From the NCBI GenBank assembly GCA_964453335.1, contig CAYVOK010000001.1:1-64000 (forward strand): a stretch of DNA of 64,000 nucleotides, given 5' to 3'. The translations under genes were made by a program, and so were the position numbers. Position 1 is the stretch's first letter. Every line of letters starts with the position of its first letter. The notes under the pieces are model-generated. The model was not told the DNA's origin, did no database searches, and saw only the letters and a list, made by a program, of their open reading frames with translations. Origin of the DNA: VGBO01 sp964453335 (lineage in GTDB: Bacteria; Actinomycetota; Acidimicrobiia; Acidimicrobiales; CAIXPF01). Positions 29,618 through 38,203 of the stretch are shown here, piece by piece.

Positions 29618-29666
29618 GGTGGCCATTATGTACACGCACCCATAGGGGGCCATTAAGTACATAGTT

Positions 29667-30140
29667 CTAACAGCCAACCATAGAACATATATGTCCTATC
29701 ATCTTAGAATCACATTCAAACTGTACAGGAAATAATTTATTTGCTCGTTCTATAATGTCATAGTTTACTAATACAGGATAGGCAGACATCACCCACATAG
29801 TTTGCACTCCTCCTACCTTATTAATTGCCCAATAACTTACCTTAATAGGATCATAGATAATGTCTGAATTTTTGCTGAGCATTTCTGAGGAAGGGTCTAC
29901 GGTAAAGGGATAGATGTAATAGTTATCGTAAGATCTGGAGCCTACCACCCACATATCGTAGGGGATATTAAACTTCTGGTAAGACAGGACGATCTTATCG
30001 TAGCCCTCTTTCCAAAGCATATCGTTTGCTTCGGTCTTTTGGCCACTCTCGACAAGTTTGAGGTACTCGAACTGATCTTCTTCCGAGAACAGTCCGAGTA
30101 CCCCAGCGGAGTTGAAAATCCTGCCTAAAAGCTTACTCAT
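29667..30140 (-). CDS. Hypothetical protein
   Basis: 157 residues, MSKLLGRIFNSAGVLG.... N-terminal helical half, C-terminal beta-rich half. Start overlaps the stop of the upstream TM peptide (ATGA) after GGAGGACGA. Function unknown. Confidence 0.7.
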   Translation of the reverse strand: MSKLLGRIFNSAGVLGLFSEEDQFEYLKLVESGQKTEANDMLWKEGYDKIVLSYQKFNIPYDMWVVGSRSYDNYYIYPFTVDPSSEMLSKNSDIIYDPIKVSYWAINKVGGVQTMWVMSAYPVLVNYDIIERANKLFPVQFECDSKMIGHICSMVGC

Positions 30141-30223
30141 TCGTCCTCCATGCACCTAGTGCTGTAAGTCAGGTAACAGGCTAATGCTGGCATCATAATT
30201 ATCGCAGTAAGAGCGATGAACAT
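30137..30223 (-). CDS. 28-residue single-TM peptide
   Basis: MFIALTAIIMMPALAC... hydrophobic, ending RCMEDE. GGAGGGAATGGTA gives good spacing to this ATG. The coding sequence contains a full CTGCGATAA (codons 6-9). Confidence 0.55.
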   Translation of the reverse strand: MFIALTAIIMMPALACYLTYSTRCMEDE

Positions 30224-30426
30224 TACCATTCCCTCCTAAGCTTGAAGGAGATGTCAACCTTTTCAATCTCATACTCATACTTCTTGCAAGGAGCATGAGG
30301 GTAGTAGCTAGTGCCAACGCCAGTCTCAGCAGACCATTTGACAACTGGCTTTGGCCCCGAACAAACGGCCCTACGATGGCAACATCCTGTCACACATAAC
30401 AATCCTGCAAACAATAACATACGCAT
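30223..30426 (-). CDS. Putative small lipoprotein
   Basis: 67 residues. Signal MRMLLFAGLLCVTGC with a VTGC lipobox, so Cys15 is the likely lipidated residue; the mature part is basic/aromatic. GGGAGGGC precedes the ATG. A GTGTGGATATGG minisatellite forms part of its leader. Confidence 0.65.
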   Translation of the reverse strand: MRMLLFAGLLCVTGCCHRRAVCSGPKPVVKWSAETGVGTSYYPHAPCKKYEYEIEKVDISFKLRREW

Positions 30427-30429
30427 GTG

Positions 30430-30503
30430 TGTGCCCTCCCGTGTGGATATGGGTGTGGATATGGGTGTGGATATGTGTGTGGATATGGAAACCGCTCCAT
30501 ATC
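30430..30503. repeat. GTGTGGATATGG minisatellite
   Basis: Four near-perfect 12-bp units, closing with GATATGGA/TCCATATC. Lies between promoter and start codon of the lipoprotein gene, so it is transcribed as 5' leader. Confidence 0.8.
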
Positions 30504-30505
30504 AG

Positions 30506-30538
30506 CAGGCACTAATCAGGCTCGATTTTTTATCGCAG
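30506..30538 (-). promoter_or_regulatory. CTGCGATAA-type promoter
   Basis: -10-like TTAGTGCCTG; reads into 30223-30426, 30137-30223 and 29667-30140. Confidence 0.72.
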
Positions 30539-30547
30539 CCCACGGAT

Positions 30548-31450
30548 TTACTTTTTGTCTTCTTTTTTGTTTAAAATAATATTTGGATATGGCTTGCAAG
30601 ATGATGGAACTGGATTTCCATTATGATAATACTCCATCTTATATCTTTGATGAGTATCTCTGGTTTTATAATAAAATTTATTAATATTCTTAAGTTTTAA
30701 AGTTACTAATTCGCCAGCATTCATAACATTATTGTGGAAAAAACTATTTGTAAAACTAATTCTGTAATCATTAGTTCTATACCATTTTTCAAATTCCGAT
30801 ATTGTTTCTATACACAAATTTTTGATGTGAGAGTTTTTTTCATCAAATTCTTTTTCCCAAATAACATATTCTTTTTCCCACATAGCATAGTCTTCTTTAT
30901 ATTTTTGATGTATTTTTTTTCTTTTCGGAGTTGATTCGTAGGAAAAGTAAACTCCGTACATAAGGATAAGTGGGAAAATTAAAAAGTATGCAGTTGTGAA
31001 AACTAAAATAATACCAATAATAATAAACGCAAAAGTTATAAAAGGAAATGCAGTCCCTACAGGAGGCAATGGTCTATTTTTATAATTTGAATTCAACTCA
31101 GAAATAAGGGTATTAATTTTTTGGTTATATCCATCAATTATTGGAGCGTTTTTAGCTTCAATTTCAGCCTTAATATCTTTGTAATTTGAGAAATATTTTA
31201 ATCCACCGTATATAGCCACAGGTACGGCAGCAGCAGCTAACACAGGTGCTGCTGCAACTACTAATGGAGCAGTAGCGCCAACCACAGCAAGACCTGCAAC
31301 TGTCAATGGTGCAACCACAGCAACAGCTTTAGCCCCTTCTACAACAGCCTCTGTTGTAGCATCCAAAGCTCTTGCAGCAGCTTGATTATCTCTACACCCC
31401 TGACAATCACAAGAGGAAGGATGATAATAAGTAGGATCTGGATGAGACAT
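30548..31450 (-). CDS. Multi-TM membrane protein with Cys-rich N-terminus
   Basis: 300 residues. N-terminus HPSSCDCQGCRDNQAA (possible metal site), an Ala/Val-rich hydrophobic stretch (about 45-90), two TM helices (about 130-175), and a charged C-terminal domain with YAMWEKEYVIWEKEF. AAAGGAGGTGAAGC precedes the ATG. Function unknown. Confidence 0.72.
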   Translation of the reverse strand: MSHPDPTYYHPSSCDCQGCRDNQAAARALDATTEAVVEGAKAVAVVAPLTVAGLAVVGATAPLVVAAAPVLAAAAVPVAIYGGLKYFSNYKDIKAEIEAKNAPIIDGYNQKINTLISELNSNYKNRPLPPVGTAFPFITFAFIIIGIILVFTTAYFLIFPLILMYGVYFSYESTPKRKKIHQKYKEDYAMWEKEYVIWEKEFDEKNSHIKNLCIETISEFEKWYRTNDYRISFTNSFFHNNVMNAGELVTLKLKNINKFYYKTRDTHQRYKMEYYHNGNPVPSSCKPYPNIILNKKEDKK

Positions 31451-31484
31451 GCTTCACCTCCTTTACTATATTTGTAAATCTTTA

Positions 31485-31517
31485 CGCCGACTAATTTATT
31501 TCTTTTTTTTATCGCAG
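31485..31517 (-). promoter_or_regulatory. CTGCGATAA-type promoter
   Basis: -10-like TTAGTCGGCG; reads into 30548-31450. The box encodes CDK of the upstream protein. Confidence 0.7.
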
Positions 31518-31672
31518 GAAACGCACAGAGCCCAAATCTTATAAAAAAAATAACCACACAAAAGTCCGACAGCTACTCCTACCCAGAAACCATAACAAAC
31601 CCAAAATGTTATAAACCCAAAAAGTAGGGCGGAGATACTTAGGGCTTCTTGGTCTATGTCTGGACTGGCCAT
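31496..31672 (-). CDS. Small two-TM protein ending CDKKKK
   Basis: 58 residues. Start MASPDIDQEALS after GGAGGCTAGG. Hydrophobic at about 13-30 and 32-50. The last codons TGC GAT AAA AAA are the promoter box of the next gene, so the promoter is embedded in the coding sequence. Confidence 0.65.
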   Translation of the reverse strand: MASPDIDQEALSISALLFGFITFWVCYGFWVGVAVGLLCGYFFYKIWALCVSCDKKKK

Positions 31673-31684
31673 CCTAGCCTCCAT

Positions 31685-31720
31685 AAAAAAAGCCCCCACT
31701 AAGATACCTTAGTGGGGGCA
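31685..31720 (-). terminator. Intrinsic terminator
   Basis: GCCCCCACTAAG/CTTAGTGGGGGC stem with seven Ts on the minus strand, ending the 31739 gene. Confidence 0.9.
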
Positions 31721-31738
31721 GACCGACCTAATTACATC

Positions 31739-32095
31739 TTAGTACCGGCAGCAAGCATACCAGAGGCCATTAGCCCCCTGAGCAATCCCCACTTCACGGG
31801 GAGCCCACTTATTTCTATAACAGCAGTTCATTTCTGCTTGATATGGGGTGCTACCAACACCTACGCCTTCATAGCCACTATTACCGCCGAAATGGCCCAT
31901 GCGACAAATGCTAGCCATATAATGGGCAGCAGCCTGAGCCGTTCCCAAAAAGGGCCGGTTATTGTAAACCTGTTGCGTCCCGCCATTGTTATTGGTGGTA
32001 GTGTTCCCACCACGACGGAACAACCCAAAAGGGCCAGCAAAAGAAGACCCAGCAATAACAGTCAGAGCCAGCAGAGCGAAAAAGCGAGGCATCAT
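31739..32095 (-). CDS. Secreted Cys-containing protein
   Basis: About 118 residues. MMPRFFALLALTVIAGSSFA is a Sec signal peptide; the mature part has a Gly/Asn linker (NTTTNNNGG) and Cys near the end (NCCYRN, YACCRY). GGAGGGC precedes the ATG. Likely exported; function unknown. Confidence 0.75.
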   Translation of the reverse strand: MMPRFFALLALTVIAGSSFAGPFGLFRRGGNTTTNNNGGTQQVYNNRPFLGTAQAAAHYMASICRMGHFGGNSGYEGVGVGSTPYQAEMNCCYRNKWAPREVGIAQGANGLWYACCRY

Positions 32096-32180
32096 ATGCC
32101 CTCCGTGACAGAGATGAGGGGCACTCGCCCCCAGAACACCATAGATGATAGGGACTCTCGCCCCGAAAACAACCACAAAT

Positions 32181-32633
32181 TTAATTTCCCTTATTTATTT
32201 CTAGTAGTGCCATAGCCAATTTACGATAATCTATTCTTTCGGCCAGATTATCCAAACTAACTAAATCCGCTACCATGCCTGAAACATAATTAATGTCTAT
32301 CTCTTTTACCAAGTCTGCCACATTGATATGTGAAGCAATGGCCGAATAATCAATTGAATCTACCATTTGGTTGTAATCAAGGTTCTCTGCCAATACATTC
32401 AGATCTAAATTATCAGCAATTTCGGAAGTAGAAATACTCGCCGTTAGCTGGGGATAGTCAAGATTACTGACTATGGCTTGCCCAACCTCGGCAGAGAAAT
32501 ACGGGTTCCTTGAGAGAGACTCCGTAATTTCTGCCGTATCTAGCTGAGATAACTTATTACTAAGCACTTCAGCTACTAAGTCGGGACAAGCCTCTACATG
32601 CTTTGCGATCTTCTTATAGAACCAATGGAACAT
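32181..32633 (-). CDS. Repeat protein with N-L-D-Y short repeats
   Basis: 150 residues. After a helical N-terminus, residues about 50-145 repeat a 9-10 residue unit of the type x-(I/L)-A-(D/E)-N-L-D-(Y/L)-x, at least eight times, suggesting a solenoid. GGAGGTGG precedes the ATG. Function unknown. Confidence 0.72.
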   Translation of the reverse strand: MFHWFYKKIAKHVEACPDLVAEVLSNKLSQLDTAEITESLSRNPYFSAEVGQAIVSNLDYPQLTASISTSEIADNLDLNVLAENLDYNQMVDSIDYSAIASHINVADLVKEIDINYVSGMVADLVSLDNLAERIDYRKLAMALLEINKGN

Positions 32634-32650
32634 AAACCACCTCCATATTA

Positions 32651-33043
32651 TTATATCGGAATGTGATACTCTCTGTCCTCATATTCCATAACTCTTTGTT
32701 GATGCTCTAGAGTAATCTGCTTAAGGTTGATGTGCCAGAAAACATCTCCCCTAGCCCCATCGTTATTTTCCCAGCCACCTTCCTTATCATCAACAATCTT
32801 CATGCTGATGCTTTCAACACAATCCATAATATTATCTTTACAAAAAGTTACACCTACTTTCTTAAACTTCTCCATATCAATATTGCTATTTTGATTTATG
32901 GTTTCAATACATTCAACTTTGCCGTCAAGTTGAGTGTTATATACTTCACCACTATCGCCAGAGCCATCGTAGGAAACGATAGCTCTATCAATACCGTACT
33001 TCTCAAGAATGCTGAATATGGCTTCTATTTCTGTGATTTCCAT
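32651..33043 (-). CDS. DUF6878-like protein (paralogue 2 of 3)
   Basis: 130 residues. IVSYDGSGDSGEVYN (about 22-36) and GDVFWHINLKQITL near the C-terminus match paralogues at 26807 and 44496. AAGGAGACC precedes the ATG. Third gene of the 34420 operon. Confidence 0.76.
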   Translation of the reverse strand: MEITEIEAIFSILEKYGIDRAIVSYDGSGDSGEVYNTQLDGKVECIETINQNSNIDMEKFKKVGVTFCKDNIMDCVESISMKIVDDKEGGWENNDGARGDVFWHINLKQITLEHQQRVMEYEDREYHIPI

Positions 33044-33056
33044 TTTTTTGGTCTCC

Positions 33057-34052
33057 TTATGCTAGGGTGAAAGAATTATGAAGGAAAGGATAACACATTA
33101 AAATGTTGTCTTTTCCGCACCCATATTTTGTTCTACAGTTATTTTTTTTGCTGCTGCAACATTTCCAATATGTTACATCACTATGTATTTCAGTATCATA
33201 TACTGTAATTGTGCGCATAGGATCGCCACACTTATGACAATTAGGATAGTGGAAATTTTTGATACTATCCTCAATAAATGATGGCAGTTCATTTTTCCAG
33301 CCATCTTTGTATTCAAAAGAATACTCTTGTCCACAACGATACCATTCGCCTGATAATTTCTTAAAAATCAACAAGTGTCCATTAGGATTATTACTATTGC
33401 CTATCAAACTATAATCACGAACATAAAGATTCCTATAATTTTTATAGAATTCTTCCCAGCTCATATTAAGTTTTTCGTTATTTTTATCCCATGCATTATG
33501 ACAGGAAATATAATCAAATTCATGAATTATTAATTTACGAAATCCTGGCCAAAACATAGCTGTATGACTGTCATCAATAAATTTCTTCGCAAAAACTTCG
33601 CCATCCTTAGATTCTTCGCTAATATGCATAGTAAAACCTTTATCTTCAAGTACAAATTCAATATCTTCTAATTTTGCATAATGATTTTTTCTAGCCAACA
33701 ATTCTTGCTCACACTTTGAACTACGCAAACGAAACATTTTCATCAAATCATCAAGAGAAATAGATAGTTCGCCATAGTTTTTCTTGAAATCATAATCATC
33801 TTTACCCATTGATACACAATTCAGATTGTATAAACTACATGCTTTAATTTCCTGCTCCAGTTCTTCGATATTCATTTCTTCAACAGGCTTTTGAATTTTT
33901 AAATAGTATTCATCAGTATTAAAAGCCTTCCATCCTTCAATGTCACAAACTATTACAGGCATAACATTCCTATACTTTAAATCATCACTCATGCAGTTTT
34001 TGATATTTTTATTTTTAATAACATCATTATATTTTAAAATGTAGTTTGTCAT
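33057..34052 (-). CDS. Hypothetical protein with C-terminal zinc site
   Basis: 331 residues. Mostly helical; residues about 275-320 hold CHKCGDPM and WKCC...CRTKYGC, a probable zinc ribbon. The ATG overlaps the upstream TGA (ATGA), after GGGGAGGTG. Function unknown. Confidence 0.74.
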   Translation of the reverse strand: MTNYILKYNDVIKNKNIKNCMSDDLKYRNVMPVIVCDIEGWKAFNTDEYYLKIQKPVEEMNIEELEQEIKACSLYNLNCVSMGKDDYDFKKNYGELSISLDDLMKMFRLRSSKCEQELLARKNHYAKLEDIEFVLEDKGFTMHISEESKDGEVFAKKFIDDSHTAMFWPGFRKLIIHEFDYISCHNAWDKNNEKLNMSWEEFYKNYRNLYVRDYSLIGNSNNPNGHLLIFKKLSGEWYRCGQEYSFEYKDGWKNELPSFIEDSIKNFHYPNCHKCGDPMRTITVYDTEIHSDVTYWKCCSSKKNNCRTKYGCGKDNILMCYPFLHNSFTLA

Positions 34053-34420
34053 ACTGTCACCTCCCCTTCTGTTTTCTCAAGCTCCACTTCCAGTTTAACA
34101 GGTGGCCTACCCATCCACTTTTCTGGCTTCAAATGAACCAGCCAGTCTTGTGGACTAGGTATATGACCACAGTCCTCCCTAACATGTTGCTCACCAATCC
34201 AGCGAACAGGCACTTTTTTACCATCAGAGTTGGTAATAGTAGTGCCAAACTTTTCTTCGCACCAGAAGATACCCAAGCTATGGTGCTTTAATGCACGATG
34301 ACGAAAATCAGCAAAGGCTGCTTTAGTGTCATCGAACCAGGAATGTATCTTTTGATAGTCTTCAGGAACACCACCAAACTTCCTTGCAGAAGATACTGCA
34401 TGATGGTAAGGATTAGCCAT
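34049..34420 (-). CDS. DUF6915-like protein
   Basis: 123 residues. MANPYHHAVSSARKFGG, DYQKIHSWFDDTKAAFADFRHRALKHH, VPVRWIGEQHVREDCGHIPSPQDW and a C-terminal W-MGRP follow the DUF6915 layout closely. The conserved His and Asp suggest metal or catalytic roles, but function is unknown. First gene of a four-gene operon. Confidence 0.85.
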   Translation of the reverse strand: MANPYHHAVSSARKFGGVPEDYQKIHSWFDDTKAAFADFRHRALKHHSLGIFWCEEKFGTTITNSDGKKVPVRWIGEQHVREDCGHIPSPQDWLVHLKPEKWMGRPPVKLEVELEKTEGEVTV

Positions 34421-34445
34421 TTTTGTCCTCCTTGGTTGGGTTTTA

Positions 34446-34478
34446 TGGCTACTAGGCTAGTTGATTTTTTTATCGCAG
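34446..34478 (-). promoter_or_regulatory. CTGCGATAA-type promoter
   Basis: -10-like CTAGTAGCCA; reads into the 34420-to-32181 operon. Confidence 0.74.
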
Positions 34479-34484
34479 GGACTC

Positions 34485-34736
34485 TTACATATAACTTTTA
34501 TTTCTGAAACCAAATAATCCATTTAAAGGAAACGTTGTTTCATGATATGACGAAGGATGATCGCCTATCCAATTACGAGATTGAGATCTAATGTTTTTTA
34601 GCTCTGTATAATAACTTAGATTATCATTACCAAAATGTGTAGACCTAAATTTAAAAAGAAGAGACCAAACAGGATGTTCGCCTCCTGCCCTACGCCAATA
34701 GTGGCCTACATTAATGTTAAGACTGGTAAAAAACAT
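34485..34736 (-). CDS. Small W/S/N/R-rich protein coupled to 34736
   Basis: 83 residues, MFFTSLNINVGHYW..., aromatic, Ser, Asn and Arg rich (FGNDNLSYY, RNWIGDHPSSYH, LFGFRN). TAATG overlap with the upstream gene after GGAGGAAG. Same style as the proteins at 38-4234. Confidence 0.62.
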   Translation of the reverse strand: MFFTSLNINVGHYWRRAGGEHPVWSLLFKFRSTHFGNDNLSYYTELKNIRSQSRNWIGDHPSSYHETTFPLNGLFGFRNKSYM

Positions 34737-34966
34737 TATTCTTCCTCCCTAGCATACTTTGCCAGATCGACTCCAAAGATATCCTGTGCGGGAAGGTCGG
34801 ATTTAACCACTACTTCGCAAGTATATGGATCATACTTTACTTTTGTACCTTTTGGAACAATCTGCTTCATAAATGCAATCAGTCTATCTGCATCTTCGGA
34901 AATGGCCCGTCTAATAGTCTCAATAATAATCACATCAGCGTCATTCTCATGAATCCGGTACTGCAT
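34736..34966 (-). CDS. Hypothetical small protein
   Basis: 76 residues. Start MQYRIHENDADVI after GAGGTGCG. Alpha/beta, charged C-terminus. Function unknown. Confidence 0.7.
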   Translation of the reverse strand: MQYRIHENDADVIIIETIRRAISEDADRLIAFMKQIVPKGTKVKYDPYTCEVVVKSDLPAQDIFGVDLAKYAREEE

Positions 34967-34986
34967 ACGCACCTCCTCTCGGTTAT

Positions 34987-35019
34987 TACAAACTAAAAAG
35001 AGACTATAATTTATCGCAG
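34987..35019 (-). promoter_or_regulatory. CTGCGATAA-type promoter
   Basis: -10-like TTAGTTTGTA; reads into 34736-34966 and 34485-34736. Confidence 0.72.
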
Positions 35020-35478
35020 CCAGTCGGGCTTTTCCCTTGGCCCCCAGTCAAACAAATGGGTCTTATCGCCAGCGTAATAATTACGATAAGCGGTTACAGC
35101 GTCTGTGCTTTTGAAGTGATCGGGCATAGCCTGAGCATGAGGAGTCAGCCCCATATCGGGCAGACGCAGCTTATCCATCATCTTCCCAGCATAATTTATT
35201 ACTTCCTCACATTTATGAACTTTATTGAAGCGATAAGTGTATTCATAGCAAAGATATAAACCAAACTCATACAGCCACGCAAAATTCTGCATGGTCTTAC
35301 CTGCCCATAAAGTGCAAGGATGATTCCTATGGCAAGACTTGTATGGAGATTCAATGTTATTATTGTTAAGTATAGTACAAAGCATTTGTGCCGACTCTAA
35401 CGGCATCTTTACAATATGTTTTTGGCAATGATAGATAGCAGATTTGCAGAGATCGTAATCCAATACAAATATATTCAT
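35011..35478 (-). CDS. Conserved phage protein (MNIFVLD family)
   Basis: 155 residues. MNIFVLDYDLCKSAIYHCQKH, VKMPLESAQML, an internal H-P-C-T-x-W and C-terminal AYRNYYAGDKTHLFDWG. This pattern is widespread in large phages and often loosely annotated; function not established. GAGGACTAAG precedes the ATG. Last gene of the 37339 operon. Confidence 0.8.
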   Translation of the reverse strand: MNIFVLDYDLCKSAIYHCQKHIVKMPLESAQMLCTILNNNNIESPYKSCHRNHPCTLWAGKTMQNFAWLYEFGLYLCYEYTYRFNKVHKCEEVINYAGKMMDKLRLPDMGLTPHAQAMPDHFKSTDAVTAYRNYYAGDKTHLFDWGPREKPDWLR

Positions 35479-35480
35479 AC

Positions 35481-35702
35481 TTAGTCCTCCTCATCGTAGG
35501 ATGCTATCAGTTCCCGCCTCCCATCGGGCAGGACAACGAATACATCCTCTACACGGGAGCCCAAAAAATATCGCAGTCCAAATTTGGCCCTCCATTCTGC
35601 AATAATTGTGTTCTTGTGTTTCATGGGACAATCTAATGGCTCTTTATAACCATTCTGTTTCCACAGTTCTTCAAGTGTGAATTCCCTTTCAAATCTGGTC
35701 AT
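35481..35702 (-). CDS. Hypothetical small protein
   Basis: 73 residues. Start MTRFEREFTLEELW after GGGAAGAA. Ends LPDGRRELIASYDEED. It contains CTGCGATA without a matching -10, judged coincidental. Confidence 0.66.
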   Translation of the reverse strand: MTRFEREFTLEELWKQNGYKEPLDCPMKHKNTIIAEWRAKFGLRYFLGSRVEDVFVVLPDGRRELIASYDEED

Positions 35703-35704
35703 TA

Positions 35705-36901
35705 TTATTCTTCCCAATTAGGGTGGAGTTCTCTAAGAAGTTGTAAATCCTCATGTTTATTCCATAATCTTGCATCCCCAAAAGCTTTATTTATTTCTCT
35801 ATCAACGCTATCAAAATCATCCTCATTAAGAATACTATTCAAGAATCTAAGACAAGTGTATGATTCCTCTTTGTGATAGCTCATATATTCCAAAACATTC
35901 CTATAAGCGTTTCTAAAAAACAAGCGAAAGAAATTCTTCTCATAGGGAGTACTAATTCTTTCTTGAATTTTATTATATACAGTTTCAATTTTATCACTTG
36001 GCAATCCATTAACCCATATAAATTGTCCCATAGTCCAATTTACAAATTCAGTAATAACTCCATGATTTGAATTAATGTTTTTTAGGAAATTCATTCCACT
36101 AAAAACATAATCATAAAAACTATCGCAATCAACTAACATCAATTTAAATAGAGGATTGATATTTGAAAAAACTAGTTTTGGAGCTATATCAACAGTCATA
36201 TCGACAGTGCTTAAACATTGTTTAATAGCTTCCCATGCTGGAATGATATCAATAGGATAATATTTAATTACTTGAGCATTTTGGGTAGTAAAGTAATTGA
36301 TGTAATGAACAAGAACTTGACGACTTTTAGTTGTATTGGAAAAATTATATTCGGCAACAGTTTCTATATACTTTTTGTTTTCGGTATTAAATTCTTCGAT
36401 CATAGGAGCTATCAAATAATCTGGAACAGGAATATTTGATAATTCGTAGCCATTAGACCAAGATGGGCAGCATTGCATAGTAGTACCTATTGCACTTAAT
36501 GCACAAATGGTATCACGAACCCCACGAATAAGTACATCCATATTCTCATCACGCAAAAGATTATTATGAAGATATTGGTTTGGGAAAATATCTTTGGCAG
36601 CTTTTCTGGTCTTGACCATTAGCTCTTTGATTTTTGGGTTCTTCTTACTTTTAAGACTATTCTTGTGTTCTTCTGGAATTTGAATAAAACTGAACAGAGT
36701 GTCTAGATCTTTACCTACCTCTGCGATAACACCAGAGCTATAGGCTTTTGTCAGCCTTGCCCTCTGCTCAATGCTGAAAAACTCTGCTCGTAAATCAAGA
36801 GAGATAATAACGAGAGCCTTAACCCAATCCTCCTCCTTAACATAATGATTAAACAGGCTAGAAGCTCTTTGCTTCGTCATGTAGTATGGTGAATTAGACA
36901 T
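35705..36901 (-). CDS. Helical-repeat protein
   Basis: 398 residues, almost entirely alpha-helical, possibly a TPR/HEAT-like solenoid. Similar in size and style to 55439-56626 (N-terminal FN-(Q/H)-x...A-(V/L)-x-(M/I)-I). GGAGGGAAAG precedes the ATG. Function unknown. Confidence 0.72.
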   Translation of the reverse strand: MSNSPYYMTKQRASSLFNHYVKEEDWVKALVIISLDLRAEFFSIEQRARLTKAYSSGVIAEVGKDLDTLFSFIQIPEEHKNSLKSKKNPKIKELMVKTRKAAKDIFPNQYLHNNLLRDENMDVLIRGVRDTICALSAIGTTMQCCPSWSNGYELSNIPVPDYLIAPMIEEFNTENKKYIETVAEYNFSNTTKSRQVLVHYINYFTTQNAQVIKYYPIDIIPAWEAIKQCLSTVDMTVDIAPKLVFSNINPLFKLMLVDCDSFYDYVFSGMNFLKNINSNHGVITEFVNWTMGQFIWVNGLPSDKIETVYNKIQERISTPYEKNFFRLFFRNAYRNVLEYMSYHKEESYTCLRFLNSILNEDDFDSVDREINKAFGDARLWNKHEDLQLLRELHPNWEE

Positions 36902-36913
36902 AGCTTTCCCTCC

Positions 36914-37339
36914 TTAGCCCAACTTCAGCCAATCCCCAAAACCACTTTCATCCTCATCCTCATCCTCATCATCCTCATCATCCTCATCATCCTCCCCATC
37001 GTCTTCCAATTCCAGTTCTGATGCTTCTTTTTCTCTAATTTCATCAGCCAGTTCTGCTGCCCTATCAGCATTAGGGACAATAACACCATCATTAACCATA
37101 GAGCAGATAGCTTGACCAAACTTCTTAACTACAAGATTGGTGACGATGAATGCAATACCAGCAATATCCTTATCAGAGAGAGTCCTCTCTGCATCGGCAT
37201 CATCCATAAAACTCTTATCCTCAAGCACATTCTCAGCCACATTGATAATCATCGGCAAGAGACTGCTAGGCTCAACAATCTCCTTGCTGAAGTTGGTAAT
37301 AGCTTCAATGAACTCTTTGTCTGCATCCTTCTGGCTCAT
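36914..37339 (-). CDS. Helical protein with acidic tail
   Basis: 141 residues. Helical body, then an Asp/Glu run (about 108-132) and GFGDWLKLG. Acidic tails recur in this window (58233, 24334, 19981). First gene of the operon. Confidence 0.7.
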   Translation of the reverse strand: MSQKDADKEFIEAITNFSKEIVEPSSLLPMIINVAENVLEDKSFMDDADAERTLSDKDIAGIAFIVTNLVVKKFGQAICSMVNDGVIVPNADRAAELADEIREKEASELELEDDGEDDEDDEDDEDEDEDESGFGDWLKLG

Positions 37340-37366
37340 TTTTGGCCCTCCTTAGTTTACTTTCCT

Positions 37367-37399
37367 CGACCACTAGCCACACTCTATTTTTTATCGCAG
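37367..37399 (-). promoter_or_regulatory. CTGCGATAA-type promoter
   Basis: -10-like CTAGTGGTCG; reads into the 37339-to-35011 operon. Confidence 0.74.
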
Positions 37400-37723
37400 T
37401 CAAGAAGCCAAAGGATACAGACTGTCTACCTTATCTCCATCAACCAATTCACCACACACACATTGTACAAAATAGCTGTGACGAATTTCTGACAGAGTAA
37501 GAAGATTGTTGCTTTGCACCTTCTTCTTGCATCTTACATTAACACGATACCAAGTCATGTTAATCTTATGGGCAACACAGGACATAAAGTCATCTGGCTT
37601 GCCTAACTTATTCATAACAATCCTACACACTTCATCTTCGGTAATCTTCTTACCAGATTCCCGAATACGATCAGCTTCGGTCTTTTCTTCAGGCTCATCC
37701 ATCACAGGAAACTTCTTAGACAT
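37400..37723 (-). CDS. Hypothetical protein
   Basis: 107 residues, MSKKFPVMDEPEEKTE.... Helical N-terminus, then strands with CVAHKINMTWYRVNVRC and CVCGE (possible zinc ligands). Overlaps the upstream stop after GGGGTGAAA. Confidence 0.7.
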   Translation of the reverse strand: MSKKFPVMDEPEEKTEADRIRESGKKITEDEVCRIVMNKLGKPDDFMSCVAHKINMTWYRVNVRCKKKVQSNNLLTLSEIRHSYFVQCVCGELVDGDKVDSLYPLAS

Positions 37724-38141
37724 TTTTCACCCCTTTCTTTTCAAAGACAAAGTCTTCTTTAGCATCATCCCAATATACTTCAATCTCATCCTTCTCTGCT
37801 GCCAGCCTAATGTTGCGGACAGCCCAAATTTCTTCTGCCATCTTATCTATCATCCCATTGACGATAGATACATTGATACGATACGGGCCTTCATCCTTAT
37901 CCATCTTATAGTAGTCCAGCACAATCTTCTTAGCCCTTTCGCTGTGCATGAACTCACTCATCTCAACACGAGCCTTCCTGCTATTACCCTTCTCAAGAAA
38001 CTTATGGGCTTGCTCCTCATTCTTCACTTCACCATGCTGCTTTGCAAGTGATAGGAAAGCAAACAGCCTAGTCCTATTGGCAAGCTCATCAAGAGTATCC
38101 ACAGTTTTATCAAAGTCATCTTTAGGATCAAACATTGGCAT
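37716..38141 (-). CDS. Hypothetical helical protein
   Basis: 141 residues. Start MPMFDPKDDFDKTV after AAAGGAGGCCG. Helical, ending in an acidic strand region. Own promoter. Confidence 0.7.
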   Translation of the reverse strand: MPMFDPKDDFDKTVDTLDELANRTRLFAFLSLAKQHGEVKNEEQAHKFLEKGNSRKARVEMSEFMHSERAKKIVLDYYKMDKDEGPYRINVSIVNGMIDKMAEEIWAVRNIRLAAEKDEIEVYWDDAKEDFVFEKKGVKNV

Positions 38142-38170
38142 TTTCGGCCTCCTTTCAGATAGGGTTTTGA

Positions 38171-38203
38171 CACACACTAGAGATACGACATTTTTTATCG
38201 CAG
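38171..38203 (-). promoter_or_regulatory. CTGCGATAA-type promoter
   Basis: -10-like CTAGTGTGTG; reads into 37716-38141 and 37400-37723. Confidence 0.75.

Noticed and set aside
28720..29664. Plus-strand 314-codon ORF
   Set aside because: Antisense to the well-supported 28834-29451 and 28264-28737 genes, with no ribosome site and atypical composition.
30203..30211. CTGCGATAA inside the 30137-30223 gene as a promoter
   Set aside because: The 14-bp spacer leads to TTAGCCTGTT, a poor match, and the box is explained by coding; function is possible but unsupported.
35568..35576. Further CTGCGATA promoter copy
   Set aside because: Box reads CTGCGATAT, no TAGT element at 14 bp, and it lies inside the 35481-35702 gene.
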